64,000 nucleotides of DNA, taken from positions 74,930,418 to 74,994,417 of the forward strand of contig OY978526.1 of assembly GCA_963854835.1 (NCBI GenBank). Reading direction: 5' to 3'. Shown here in pieces: positions 24,130-37,339 of this stretch; the first letter of the stretch is position 1; every line of letters begins with the position of its first letter. Under the pieces are notes generated by a model. That model was not told the DNA's origin. It searched no databases and saw only the letters and a list, made by a program, of their open reading frames with translations. This DNA is from Megamerina dolium (lineage: Eukaryota > Arthropoda > Insecta > Diptera > Megamerinidae). The position numbers were made by a program, and so were the translations under genes.

Positions 24130-25855
24130 TGTATAAGGTAGAACTTCAATATACGTTCCATTCACTTCAATCCCATTCACTAATTAGTGATAGTGAGCGG
24201 TATTGTCCGTGACAGTGTAAATTAAAAATGAAACCACAGAACTTGCTAAAAATACAATACATAAACAATAATGATTGTTTTGATGATTTCACTATGTGTG
24301 ATTCTCTTTCGATGTACATCATCTTCCTACTAAATTATGAACTTCACTCAAAGTAATATGCACCTTAAAAATTTTTCCCATAGAAATAAAGACATCTTTA
24401 ATTTGTTTGCATGTGCATATACGTATGTCATTCTCGTAATTTGTTACCTGTAATTGTATTGTGTTTTCAAGTGGAAAATCATCATCATACTATATATGTA
24501 TGTATATATATAGTATACATATAAGAATGTAAATATATACATATACATACATAAGTGGATATAAAGTACATACATACATATCATACATATGTTAATATAT
24601 ATTTTGGCTTACCAGCGATTTCTTTAACAGTTTCACAACAATTATTTAAATGCGAGTAATTTAAACAAAAAATTGAAAAAGTTTTCCTTCTGCATACACA
24701 GGTATCTAAAGAAAAACATCAAAAGTACCTAAGCTACATTCTATATTATACTTTATATTCTACATATTTATCAACAAACGAAGAAGTTATTTACATACAT
24801 ACATATATCTACTGAGTCTCATTAGAAGTTCAGCTCAGTTACATTATAGTATTGTGTAGTCGGAATAGTTATGACATATTATTAATTCACATCATTGAAA
24901 TTGTATTTATATTGATCATTTGGATTTATTAACATTTTCCATCTTTCAGCGAAGAATTAAATGTGGTGCTATTTTGAAGGACTCTTCAGAATTGAATGAT
25001 GTACAAATCAAAGTACATAAGTATGGAGGAAAGACTTCCTTGGTCACCGAACTGGTATGACGTTTAGCATTATCGGTGTAATTATATATGATGAAAATGC
25101 CCAGGATGGCTAACCATTTTCTAATCAGACACTTTGACAGTTTGAATAATCATCTGTCAAAATTTGTAAATACACTCATCAAAATACTTGTTACACCATC
25201 TATTAACAAATATGATATGACTTTTCCGACAATCCCATATTTGCAACTTTATGAGTTTGTTCTTTGTTCACTATTTACGAGGTGATTATGGCCAACTAGT
25301 AGTATACTCAATACTAATATAGCTAAGTACACTGACGTATAGCGCAAAAATGTGATTTATATGAAAATTTGCAAAAAAAAAAAAATAAAATGGATTGAAT
25401 ATGTTAAGCAATCTAGTTGTAGAATGTAGTATGTTAATCAAAAAGAAAGCTATGTAAGTGTACCAAAGACGAGAAGTAAGTTGTTAATTACAGCTTTTTA
25501 CAGCATTCGAATAAAAGTATATAATTCAAATTATATGCAGAAATGAACATAAATACTTATACATATTATACATCTAATGACTTGTTTATGGACTTATCGT
25601 ATTTTCGTGTACGTACGTGCTAATAAAACCATTTAAATTATTCTGATTAAAATTTTGAAAATTACAATGTTCTATTATGAATAGGTGTATTTATAAAATT
25701 TATGCTGATTTAGAAAAGTGAACAATGAGTAAATTAAATTGTTTGCATATATACATATATGTTATATTAGAATATTATTTCCATTGTGATGAGAGTAATT
25801 GACTACATTTTTGAAAAAATAATTTGCAGAATTTTGATTTTTAAAAAATAGAGAC
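24130..25855. other. Gene-free AT-rich stretch
   Basis: TATA/CATA-rich sequence near 24485-24600. No gene or element recognised. Confidence 0.6.
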
Positions 25856-25859
25856 ATTT

Positions 25860-26645
25860 TGTAGCGATATGGAGATAGTGAGTAAGTAAATTTGGAAAAA
25901 ATATCGGCACAGAAGGATTGAATAATAGGATTTCGTCATATATTTCATCGCTCTATGGGAAATTTCTGGGCAATTATAGGATGATTTGTCAATTTTCACC
26001 TGTTTTTAAGTCCACTTTGTAGGGGAAACTCTCTAAAGAGTAAGTACGTTCACGAAATTTATTGTGTAGTCAAATTAATAGTGAGAAGTGGTAGAAAAAT
26101 GTATAAAAAGTTAAATTTGATGACCCCCAAATGCATATAGAAATATTTATTCCGCTTGCTGGACAATTTTTTTATTTCTCTTGTGGCTGTATAATTAGCA
26201 AAAAGTAGATGGGAAGGTCACACTTATCTGTATAGCTCTCCACTCAATTGACCACCACTATGTTCCTATTGAAATGACTGTCAAACAGCGGTATAAAACA
26301 TAAATATTAGATAATCTCAAGCAGTTTTACCCAAAGATGTTAAAATTCTATAGCTATTATAAAAGTTTCAATTTTCTAATTGAGCTCTTTTAAATCGTAG
26401 AAATATGTATGGTGTATGAATGTTCGGAGGTAATATTAAAGCGCTGAAACTAATAGGTACAGCCTTACATTCCATCCCCCTAGAGACTATTCCGCAGCTG
26501 TTATGTAGTTTTAACGGTTTTGACATCCTTTTGATGTGTCGGTCATTTCGATGTGAAGATAGGAAAAAATATATATGTATGCTCAGGAGAAATATTGAGA
26601 ACTAGAACTGGATGGTGATTGGACCTGGGAAATTATAGTGCAAAA
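25860..26645 (+). repeat. Dispersed repeat family A, diverged units
   Basis: GGAGATAGTGAGTAAGTAAATTTGG-type and 'GGGAAATTTCTGGGCAATTATAGG'-type landmarks occur at about 25870-26000, 'GGGGAAACTCTCTAAAGAG' at about 26022, and 'ATGTTCGGAGGTAA' with 'CCCCCTAGAGACTATTCC' at about 26419-26500. The order is the same as at 30270-31225. Confidence 0.5.
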
Positions 26646-26690
26646 AAAATTATTCAATTTTAATATTGTTTTTTTTTTTGTTTTTAGTTA

Positions 26691-27217
26691 TAGCCTAGAC
26701 AGACGGCAGCATAATTCCGGATTACTGAGTTAATTCGAATTAACTCGGGCATTAACTGCAGCTAATCCGCATTAACTCTATGAGTTAATTCTCAAAATAA
26801 AAGAGGATTAGGGCATTTTGCAATGGCAACACTGCTGAAAATTTTCTATTGTGAATTTTTCTCGACCCGTTTTACAAAATATTAGGTGTGTTCACTAACA
26901 AAAACCTTCAACAATTTTCAAATATTTTCAACATGAAAAGCGTTGGCGAACAAATACATCCAGCTGTCAATTATGAACGATGAATGTCAATTTACAAATT
27001 TCTGATAGTTTTCACTTCACGTACTACTTGCAGATTTTCTCATATCTAGAGTGACAGATGACAGAAATTCATAGTGATAGTAATGTAAGTGAGCAAACCT
27101 AATAAAACAGCAATCAGCCGTTTAGTTAATCCACAATACTGCCGTCTGTCAGGTTAATATTTTATTCGGATTAAGTGCGCCGGTAATCCGGATTAACGCT
27201 GCCGTGTGTGTAGGCTA
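26691..27217. mobile_element. MITE with ~35-bp inverted ends and TTA target duplication
   Basis: The 527-bp element starts TAGCCTAGACAGACGGCAGC and its right end, reverse-complemented, starts TAGCCTACACACACGGCAGC. The two ends keep pairing through a CCGGATTAC word. TTA flanks both sides (26688-26690, 27218-27220). A second copy of the PuACGGCAGT-type word with TTAATCC-like sequence lies inside the right end, near 27150, giving subterminal repeats. There is no coding capacity. A 3-bp TTA/TAA duplication would fit PIF/Harbinger-type elements, but the superfamily is not proven. Confidence 0.82.
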
Positions 27218-27220
27218 TTA

Positions 27221-29575
27221 GGCGGTTCTTCGATAAAAAAAATATGCTAACAAACATTCTTTTCATCTTAAAAATAGCCAATCATCGTCATCATATGATG
27301 AATAATAGGAAATATGTATTCTCTGAAAAATATAAAGGTGCAAAATTGGAAGCGTCTAGACTAGGGTAAAGAATTCTTAAAATTATTGAATTTTTATGTT
27401 TTTCGCTGAGCCAAGCATATTTTCAAATTCAGAATTAAAAGAAGCATAAGAAGCAAAAAGAAGAAAAAAAACTTATCTTCATCCTAGAAGTATGCAATCA
27501 TAATTATGGACAGAAATTCAAGGAAGCTTTCAATCTAAATCTAAAGGCTTTTATTCAAACGATTCTCATTTTTTAAATTGCCAATATCAACATTAGTGAA
27601 AACAGTGAATTTTTAGAAGAATCAATTCTCTCATTTTTTTGCTAAAGCTGGTTAAATATTGTATGAAACTTTTAATTTTAAATGTACAAGGAAACAAGTT
27701 ATTGCTTTGAAATTTATTTATGATTTAATCAATTGTCATCACAGAATTATTTAATAATTTTTCATGTCCCAATTATCAATATCCACAAACTTAACCGTCG
27801 ACAGTTGTTATGCTTCGATTTTCTTAGAATAATCTACTATGTACTTCTGAATGACTAAAAGAATGTATGTAAAATTTGAAAAAAAAAAATGCTTAGAAGT
27901 TTGCTTTACTTAAATATTCACACTTGTTGCTATCGAACAGTATATGAGAATGTGGTAGAAGTATTTCAAAATATTTCAATTCAGCCAACAAACGTAATTA
28001 TATGAAACCGTTGTTTCAATACCTATACAAGGAGAAAATTAAAACTTTTCTAGATTTGTTTTGTATTGCCAACTTTTCACTATAAATAATTTTTTCGACA
28101 CTGCGCTTCGTTATTTATTCATATGTTTATTTTTTATAATTTTAACAAGCATAGTATACATTCGTACATTTGTCCAAAAGTATGTAATATGAACACACAT
28201 TGTATTTATAGGTAGGTGTGGTCGTTCTGCGCTAATCAGTGTCTGGAGTACACTTAGTCGCGAGCATTCCTCTTAGCGTATACTAGTAAAACATATGTAC
28301 ACATATTTATGTTTAGGATTTTCATTCTTGCGAGACTACATATGCACATAATGCACAATACGTACCTATGTTAAGGCAGAACAAATTGGTGAGGCGAAAA
28401 ATATCAAATAGTGAAAAAAAAATTTTGGGTTTGAAATTATTTTTGAAAAATTGCTGTCCATATAAACAATTTTTTTTAAATTGATATTAGACCAATATAT
28501 TTAGGCAAATATACTTAGAATCACCACTAATATATTTTTGCCTATACAATTTGGCAGTAAAATATTTTATCCACCGTAACCTATATATGTATGTGCATAT
28601 GAAAGGGTAACTCTAGTTCAGTTCGCAAACTGAGCGGACAACGAACTCATTATTAAAACATAATCAAGTTTATGTTGGATACCTTTATACACTCGTGTAT
28701 GTGTATGAATGTAGGAGTATATACTCGTAGGTATGCGCCATATGCTTTTGGTGCTTTTTATAGTAATTAAATTACGCTGAAATGCTGGATGGATGAATAC
28801 CCTTTTGTGGGTGCAACCAAATATAAAATTATTGGAACAATCAGTTGGAGCCAGGCGTTTTTTTTAGCTATAATTCTAATGCTCATTTTATGTATGAAAA
28901 ATCATACGTGTGTACGTATAAATACGTGGAAATATGAACTACAGTGTTGGTAATTTCAATAGATTCAAAATGATTTTTATAAAAACATTCTTTTTGAAGG
29001 CAGCAAAACAATGCAACTTCAAATTAACAAGAAGAAAAACTCTACCTAATCGACTCTGAATGGTTTCTTGTTGAATTATTATTCACAAATTCAAATGTTT
29101 TGCTACATATTGCTTTTGAAAGTATTCTTGCTCTTATAAAAAATCATTTTAAAATGCAGAATTGTGAATATTTGTTCAAATAAAAACGTACTTCGAATAG
29201 ATTGATTTGCTTTCGTAACAAAATCGCACGAAAACCGTTTTCGTCAACCTTTCAATAAGCTATAAATCGTGCGTATGAAAAGATAATTTTATGTAAATTG
29301 ATACCTCTTTGTAAAAAACAGACACACACACATTTTTCATCGAAGCTGCAAATCATGCATATGAAAGAAGCCGTTCCTACCCAAAAAGTTGCTGAAAAAA
29401 TCAATTTATATAGAACATGAGTTTATTATTTATTTAAATTAGATTAATTATACGAAAAAATTTCACACTTTTACCATTACTCAGCGACTATTCACCGAAG
29501 TTTATCCTTAATATGTTCGATCGAGTTCAATGTGCAAGAAATGGTTTGTGTTCTTAAGAAATTAATATGGAAGAC
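27221..29575. other. Gene-free AT-rich stretch
   Basis: No gene, RNA or element recognised. CATA/TACG words cluster near 28280-28380 and 28680-28740. Confidence 0.6.
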
Positions 29576-29578
29576 AAA

Positions 29579-30180
29579 GTGCATCCAGAACAGCCAAAAC
29601 AGTTCGAATTAGAGGCATTACTCAATGAAGACTCATGTCAAATATAAGATGAACTTGCAAAGTCATTGGGGGTTGACCGTTCAACAGTTTCAAAACGTTT
29701 AAATAACATTGGCAATGATCCAAGAATAAGAAAATTGGGTGTCTTATGAGTAAAAGTCAAAAGACTTTGAAAGGCACATTTTGACTTGTGAACAACTGTT
29801 TCAAAATTATCAAAGAAAAGAGTTTCTTCTTCTTTCTTGTGTATTATGGCCTGCTTCAGTAGAATGAAACTATCACTGATGAACGCGACCTACAACAAAT
29901 GATGCAATTGACCCGTGTATTGAAGGAAAAACGTGCAGAATATACGAAAAAATTCGATAAAGTAATTTTTGCAAAATTCGGAGTTCTAGCTAAACTAAAT
30001 TTAGAAATTTACATACAGTGTCTGAAAGTTGGAATGGTTGAACTGGAGGATTTTTTTTTTTTTTTGTGTGTTGATGATCTATACACTCTATATTACTTAG
30101 AGTGATTTGGATAAAATGAAATCCAAATTTTCGACAGTCCGGTTAAAAAACCTACGATCCACTACTTGTGAAGTCAAATG
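29579..30180 (+). pseudogene. Mariner (DD34D) transposase relic with internal deletion
   Basis: Across frames the plus strand gives LEALLNEDSCQI*DELAKS (near 29615), then LGVDRSTVSKRLNNIG, the second helix-turn-helix. Near 29835 comes NETITDERDLQQMMQLTRVL, then KEKRAEYTKKFDKVIFA, which precedes the second catalytic motif in mariners. The block between, with the first catalytic Asp, is mostly lost. Downstream IYIQCLKVGM keeps the spacing of the next helix. A poly-T run at about 30052 interrupts it. There are no visible ends. Confidence 0.65.
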
Positions 30181-30269
30181 TTGATTCACATTTTCGAAAA
30201 AAATTTAATTTTTATTAATTTTAATCAATTAGAATTGTGTTTTTCCTAGTAATATATTTTCGTTCATTT

Positions 30270-31225
30270 TGTATGAAGTAAACATTTTAGGGATAACTAT
30301 TGGGGTAGAAAAATGAATAGAGGTCGGTCACGAATTTGAACCAGGTCGGGGCACCGTGGGTGTAGCAAAAACCAATTTCATGAAGACTATCAATTTTGTC
30401 GGGGACTCTACTAAGAGCTGGAGATAGCAGAAAAGCTATCATATGGAAATATTGACGATAAAAATTTATTAAATTTATTTCATTTTATTCCTATCAGGAC
30501 GATTCCCGAAAAGCTTTTTGGTCATTTGTTGATTTTCAGCTGTTTTTGTCCTTATTTTATGTGACACCCCCCTCAAGCTCTGGGGATAGAGGGTAAGTAT
30601 TCTTGGAAAAAATATGAAAAAGATAAAAATAATTAAGGTCGGAACAACAGTTTATCCGACTATAGGAAATTTCTGGAAAACGATGGAGTTATTTGTCAAT
30701 GTTCATGAGTTTTTCCTTTATTATGTATGCCAGCCACCTCAGGTGGTTCATATAGGGACTATCTAAGCTGACAAGAAACATTAGGGAGGTAAAACTACTA
30801 TGGAAGTTGGAGTTACATTTCACTCTCCTAGAGGCAATTCCTGGGTAGTTATGAAGTCAAATTTGAATTTTAAGGTGTTTTTAAACTTATTTTATATGGT
30901 CGCTCACTTAAGGGACAGAAATAAAGGGTAATTACGTTTGGAGATAATGTTGCAATGAAAAAATATATGAGGTCGCTCATAAACTTTATTTTTCTTGCGG
31001 CACCTAAGGGGGGCTGGTACCACATTTGATGAAAATGTAAATTTTATAAGAGAGCACCCTAAGGAGTGGAATATAAAGCGATAAGTATGTTTAGAGAAAA
31101 TGTTAAAGATAGAAAATTAATAGAAGTCGATCATATATTTGACCCATTTTATAAAAACACCAGTTTTGTAGCGCAACCTTCCTAAAGGGTGAAGATAGCC
31201 GGTGCATATTTAGCAAAAAAATTGT
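30270..31225 (+). repeat. Dispersed repeat family A, longest array, 5-6 degenerate units of about 165 bp
   Basis: The landmark 'GGAGATAGxxGGTAAGTA' recurs at about 30421, 30584, 30757, 30922, 31077 and 31191, giving steps near 163, 173, 165, 155 and 114 bp. Between landmarks each unit repeats a 'GGTCGGTCA..ATTT' segment and a 'GGAAATTTCTGG' segment. Identity between units is low, so this is an old array. Confidence 0.65.
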
Positions 31226-31760
31226 TTGGAAAAAATTAATAAGAGTAGAGTAATTTAGAGCCTATAGTTTATGATTAAATAATAAGAAATTTTATGAAAA
31301 ACCTACTTTTTGCTTTATTAATCAGGATGGTCTAGAGCTAAAATTCTATATATTCTAAATTAAATGAGTTAAAATATGCATATGCAACGCATGTTTAATA
31401 CAAACACTATATATATACATGTATACATTGAAAAAAAAAATGTACAAAAACACATTCTTGTGTCTCATCTGAAATTTGGGATTAAAAACAATTATGCCAT
31501 CTCCAACAAATGCAGCGCCACCTGTTTTAATTAACGATCTCATGTACGAAGTTTCACTCAGCAACGTTGGTAACACATTAATTTCCTCGATATCATAGCA
31601 TTTGCAAGAAACCAGAGCTCTCACCAGTGCTAAATTAGAGTGGCACGCAAACAACTTTGACAGTGACTGCCAGCTACAGCCAAACATGCATGCTGGACAC
31701 ATACGTACTTGCTCGTATATCGAATATAGTGGGTCGATGGCGGCCAACAGTTGTTCTGCC

Positions 31761-31800
31761 TGATGATGATGATGATGATGATGATGATGCTAATGATGAT
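31761..31800. repeat. (GAT)n trinucleotide run
   Basis: Ten or more GAT triplets, with a short interruption before a second small run. Confidence 0.85.
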
Positions 31801-31945
31801 ACCATTGCAACCAAAATCTGAACGTGCGTGCCGGATGTAATCAACAAAAGCAACAACAACAACTATGAAAATAATAGAAAACAACAACAGTGTGAGCAAC
31901 ATTTCACACTGATGCGTGGCTGCAGGAATCAGTGTCACACAAAAT

Positions 31946-31985
31946 CAGCAGCAACAGCAACGACAGCAGCAGCAGCAGCCAATGA
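31946..31985. repeat. (CAG)n / (CAA)n trinucleotide run
   Basis: CAGCAGCAACAGCAACGACAG followed by pure CAG triplets. This is typical opa-type sequence in fly DNA. Confidence 0.85.
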
Positions 31986-32379
31986 GAACAACTTTAATAT
32001 GCAGACATCACAGATTTTATTATGAATCGTTGGTTGGTGGTTTCAGAGCACATTGAGCATTGCTCACCGTGATATGTTCTTCTACTTCTTCTTTTTCTAT
32101 CTTCATATTTTATTCAGTATCACACTTATGCGTAATTGGAATTAATAATTAAATATTGAATCAAGTAGAAACCACGATATGATTTATAATGTCCTTGGAC
32201 AGATATTTACCAAATATGAAAACATATGCGTGTATGTACGATACTTGTAGTTTACATTAAGATGAGTAAAAAGCCTTAAACAATATGCTTCGACAAAAGA
32301 CATTCAAATTTTAATAATTTAAAGCATTTTTTGGAAATTAAAGTATCGTGAATAGAGATGTAAGACGTTGAGATTTCCC

Positions 32380-32850
32380 ACCTAAATAGCTGCCTAGGAA
32401 TTGACGTTAGAGCAATAAAATATATGACCCTCATTAATTTTTTCTCTCCAATATGTTCTTCAATCATACTTATCCGTTATCTTCAGCCCTTAGGAGGTTT
32501 ACTAGTTACTTAGAAATCTCCACTACAGTACTGAAATGTATGGCCGGCCCATAATTGCCCAAAAACCGTATATGGAGCAATGAAAAGTATGACTGGCTTC
32601 CATTAAATTTTTCTCACAGACATTTTCTTCGAACGTACTTGCTCTTTAGGGAAGCAAACTGTCCGCAAAAATATCAGCAAATCGACAAATTACCACATAG
32701 CTGCCAAGAAATCGACCCGAAAGCGGTGAAATGTTCGACCGGCCCCCATTAACTTTTGCTCCTTAACATTTCCTCCGAACACTCTTAATTCCTATCTCCA
32801 CCTCTTTGGAAGGTTCCCCTACAAAATTGATAATCTTATATTGACTGTAC
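32380..32850 (-). repeat. Dispersed repeat family A, about 3 units, minus strand
   Basis: 'ACATTTCCTCCGAACACTCTTA' with 'CTATCTCCACCTC' near 32770-32810, and diverged equivalents near 32450 and 32620 (steps about 150-165 bp). Confidence 0.55.
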
Positions 32851-32859
32851 AAACTTTTG

Positions 32860-33980
32860 CTCCCCTTGCGAAAAAAAAGTGTGAAATTATCTAAATTTTA
32901 TATTTCTTGCTGAGCCAAACTTCCAACATTTTGTTCCATACAATTTGACCTACCTTATTGTATATACAAATTATTGGATTCACTTGTTCATGTATCAAAA
33001 ATTTATTACTTAGCGCATACAAATACACATACATTTATATATCTACAAATCCACAAACTGTGTGTGAATTATGTAACACGCGCACTGACCCTATACCTTT
33101 AAAAAACGCGCTTGAATTCAGTTTTTGTTTTGTTTTTTTTTTTTTTTTATTGTAATATTTGTCTTGATTTATTATTTCCATTAACGTTAGCACTATGCTA
33201 CTCAACTTCATTCATTCGCATCATTAAATTTTGTGAAAATTCAGTCATGCCAAAATTAAGATATTGCTCTATGTAGGTGTAGATACTTCATTGCACCTAT
33301 GTATATCAGTACACGTAGTATACACACAAAGCCATATGTACGGTTATAGCAATACGAATATCTTATCGACTGCTTTTGTTTAAAGTAAAACATAACCATA
33401 ATTTATTTATATGCAAATTATATGATCCATTGGTATTTGATTATTGATCGATGGTAATGGCACATCAATGCGTACATAGAGACCAACCACATTCGAGCAG
33501 CAACATCTTGTATATAGTTTTGTTGCTTGAGTAAAAACAATATTAATAAATTTCTAAAATATTGTTTGAGTAACTACCCGTAGGTAGTTAATGTTTCAAC
33601 ATTCCGCACACTGTTGATAAATTAACATTTTACTCTCGCTATCTGTTTATTTACAATTCAGATAATTTCTTATTTAAGAAGAATTCTCAAAGTTTAATAT
33701 TACGTTGGAAAATAGTAGAAGGGGAGGGTATTCTGCACATTATCACGCTTGAGCCATGCTAAATAATAATAAGGTATACGAAAATTGTGCATATTTTATT
33801 AATATTAATTTATTTATACTAATTTGCAAAGAACATTATGACAAAATTTTCTACATTTTTCTGAAACATTGCAGACTAGAACCTGTATAGAGAAAATGAA
33901 AACACGCGTTGCTTCACTTTACGTTCGAAATGTATGTCATAAAATGACAGCTACCACACTCCAGTGCATTGACAGACATT
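32860..33980. other. Gene-free AT-rich stretch
   Basis: A poly-T run near 33133-33150. Nothing else recognised. Confidence 0.6.
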
Positions 33981-33984
33981 CTGA

Positions 33985-34190
33985 GGACACACCCTAACGT
34001 TTACATTTATGACTTCTACTTACAGCTGAAAATATTACTGCCCAATATATTTCTCGGCCACCAGTACGGAGCTGAATGGAGCTTCGGCTACGAGGTTTCA
34101 CCAAAAGTCATTAAATTTGATACCACGAGTGATCAGGTTGGAATCTGTTCAACGTGATCGTTGGGTACGGTCCTTCGGGTAAGTTTTCAT
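33985..34190 (+). pseudogene. Possible scrap of a non-LTR retrotransposon reverse transcriptase
   Basis: Frames together read YGAEWSFGYEV (near 34070) and RVIRLESVQRDRWVRSFG (near 34123). This resembles the 'YGxxxWxPxYxxxIxRLExVQRRFxRY' segment after the catalytic domain of LINE reverse transcriptases. The match is short and split by a frameshift, so the call is weak. Confidence 0.35.
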
Positions 34191-34194
34191 GGTG

Positions 34195-34945
34195 GTTGTA
34201 GTAACCCAAAAAATACGCGGGTAGAGTATTCCTCGTCAAAGGCGTGGGGTAATCGATGTGGAGTGTGGATGCTGACCCCTTAGATCAGAAGAGGTTTTAG
34301 TGTAGTAGTTTAGTGTAGTTTAGTGGAGGGTAGTACGTCCATTCAACGTGCGCCAAGTGGTATCGAAGTTAATTTTACTATTCACATCATATTTCGAGCG
34401 AGAAGGTAGCAATCAGATTGGGAAAGATATCAAAATTAATATAATCCAAGAATGTAACAAGTAGTACTAAGAATATTTTCAATAAGTTCGGTACTTTACG
34501 CGCATTAGGCGCAATATATGAACATTATTTCGCTTTTTTGTCTCAAAATGTCCATCGAAAATCTATAAAAAGAATCGTGAGAATACACTTTATACTATTT
34601 ATAATTTTTTCGTAACACTCATTCCTTTATAAAGACAACAAGATATTGGTGATGAAAGTCAATGGCTAAATATTCAAGTTACAAGCAATTGTAAAAATAC
34701 CAAAATACACATTTTTCTCAAGTTTTAACTGAGCCGACGTCAAATTGAAAATATGTAGATATACTAGTCAAGTAATAAATAGTACACGTCATTTCGATTT
34801 AATACAAGATTTCTTGTTTTTTACCAAGTTATCTAGGAATATGCGTAAGGTCAAAAATAAGAGGATTGCCAAAGCGAGGTCAAGTTTTTAAAATTTGGTA
34901 GAAAAAGCAGTAATTACCCCGCTTCGCAGGTGTCTTTCTTAGTAG
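34195..34945. other. Gene-free stretch
   Basis: Short TAGTGTAGT repeats at about 34300-34335. Otherwise no recognised feature. Confidence 0.55.
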
Positions 34946-34949
34946 GGTA

Positions 34950-35300
34950 AAATGTATATCCAACCGTTATTAATTTTTCCTCCACTTCATTTCTTCGGAA
35001 CTGACATACCCCCCACCTTCACTTCTTAGTAAAATTTATGGTCGACCGTTATTAATTTTTCCTCCACTTCACTTCTTCGGAACTGACATACCTCCCATCT
35101 TCACTCCTTAGGGAGTTTCTCTGCGAAATTGACGTTTTAATAAAATTCGCAGTAAATTTTATGAGATGCCTTTTCAGTCGAGCGATGTAGAGCTGTATTT
35201 TTGCTCTTCAATATTTTTTACATACTTATTCCATATTTTTTCCGCTTTAACGGTTCCCCTGCAAAAAACGCCAAGGTCATAAAAAGACCCCATTTTTATA
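34950..35300 (-). repeat. Dispersed repeat family A with a recent 83-bp tandem duplication
   Basis: The segment from CCGTTATTAATTTTTCC at about 34963 is repeated nearly exactly from about 35046 (83 bp apart), including 'CACTTCTTCGGAACTGACAT'. The rest matches minus-strand family A. The local duplication is much younger than the family. Confidence 0.7.
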
Positions 35301-35304
35301 GTTT

Positions 35305-37335
35305 TTAGTGTATTTCACCGCACCCGGGGTAATATTTTAATTAAGGGATGAATGAAACTTTCTTCATGGTTCATGACCATGTGCAGAAAATAAGGTATAA
35401 ATCTTATTTTGAAAAGTACAAAGTACAAAAGTCAAATAGAATGAATATTGTTATTATAAGGAAGTATCTGATTCTTTACAACATTAACTATCCAGATAAA
35501 ACATTACGTATCCATATATCCTCTAATTCCATCACTAATGTATATATGTAGAAACATAATAATATACATAAATGAGTACTTTTTCAATTCCATCATTTGT
35601 ATGTCCATTTCAAACTTGCTTTGCTCCTAAAACAAAAGGTGTCACTTTCAAAACCAAACAATCACTTTTCTTTCCGCCTCATTATACATGTTTAAGTACT
35701 TTTCAAAATAGTTTAAATGGAATTTACATTCCCACATTCGAATGTATGGATACGAGTAACTTTGTAGGTGTGTTGGTTGTATTTGCAACTAAATTTGTAA
35801 AACAACATTTTTGAACGAACTATGTGTAGAACAATAACAACAACGACTACTACTACTACTACTGCAATCACCACAACAACATAAACAATGACTTTCATAA
35901 CAACACAATACTCGTATGTCTGTATGTCTACTTACATACATACGCACTTCCAAACAAGAAGAATGTTTAATGGGTTTTCACTTTGCTCTACGTATACTAC
36001 GTAACATGTAAAAGTCAAAAGTCTAAAAGCGGAATTTTAAAGTTTTCCAAAAAAGATTCTTCCATTTTTGTTTATGACTAAACTTTTGCCAAGTGTTTAT
36101 TGAATTATTTTTATATGATTATACATTGTAAGTATATTGTGTATACTTACACAGACACGAACATTGCAAATTTTGAGAGTATCCCAAAAAAAAAAAAAAT
36201 GTTGCCATGCTGCCATATATTATACATAAATACCTATACACTAGGATGTATGTATGTAGGATGTTTATGAATCATTACAACAGAATTATACATATTAAGA
36301 ACGGATAGTTAAACCAGCAATGCATTAATCACTACATAGTTGTAAGCGATTTGAAAGAAACAAGGGTTAATGAGCAGCTAAGCAGCTTACACACAGACAC
36401 ATAGATATCAACATATTTATATGTAGGTATGTAAACAATAATATTTACCCAAACAAAGGGTTGCATTGATGGTAGACAGCAAAGACCATTTTTCAAACAT
36501 AATACATAGAAGAAGAATTAGTAGATAATAAAAACTAACAAATGCCAAAGATCCAAGGTCAGTACAGATTGCATTAATTTTATTTTAAAAAAAGTTTCAT
36601 ATTTTTTCACTTAATCCTATCCTCAAAATCCCTTAACTATTGGCTTGTCGGAAATGTCATGACGTAGGGAGTTTATAAAGTGCTTGTTTAACGTTCATTT
36701 ATTCGCATAGAAAACAAATTTTAATCAATGATAATTAGACCATTTTGATGTATAAATGTGTACTGTTCCCATTCCATCAAGAAGCAACGTCAATATTAAG
36801 ATAATCTTGAAGTTATTATCGAGTAATTTGATATATTTCCCATGTAAATGTATCAAATTTTAAATTTGGACTATAACTACGGGCATTTTTTTTTAAACGA
36901 AGTATTAATTGACGTCTATACAAATCGATCATTCTTAATCCTGTTGTGATGATGATAGCAGTATAAAAACGCCAGTGACCACCAGCTATTACAAAATATG
37001 TCATGACTTATACAACAACCCAATAAATGGTCAAACCATTTTGTAAACCATAACGTATGATTAATTTTGTGTCTTGTCTTTTATTTTATTTCTTTTTTTT
37101 TATAAACTTAATTTCAATTAATATTTTTAGTTTTGCAAAAATATTAAGAAAATTGAATTAACAGTTTAAGCTGATTATTCTAGATTTTCTGCATACTTAG
37201 AATATGTGTGAGAAAAGTTTATACATAGATTGGGATGAGCTATGTTATTTTGTACTTTAAATTTTCAAGTGAATGATAATTTCAATGATGTAAAGTAGAA
37301 GTGATTGACTCGAATGTTGATTGATAACAGTTTTA
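35305..37335. other. Gene-free AT-rich stretch
   Basis: Triplet runs (CAA/TAC) at about 35832-35880, and CATA words. No gene recognised. Confidence 0.6.
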
Positions 37336-37339
37336 CTGA

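Larger units (their letters stand above)
31230..32375. other. Gene-free stretch with GAT and CAG repeats, less AT-rich core
   Basis: The section 31490-32030 is richer in GC than its surroundings and carries triplet repeats. The minus-strand frame 31355-31747 (130 codons) has an uneven composition ending in Phe/Tyr-rich sequence, and I do not regard it as a gene. A regulatory role is possible but unsupported. Confidence 0.45.

Noticed and set aside
31355..31747. 130-codon minus-strand frame with several Cys
   Set aside because: No recognisable domain and ends in Phe/Tyr-rich AT sequence; could be a conserved non-coding region. A homology search would decide.
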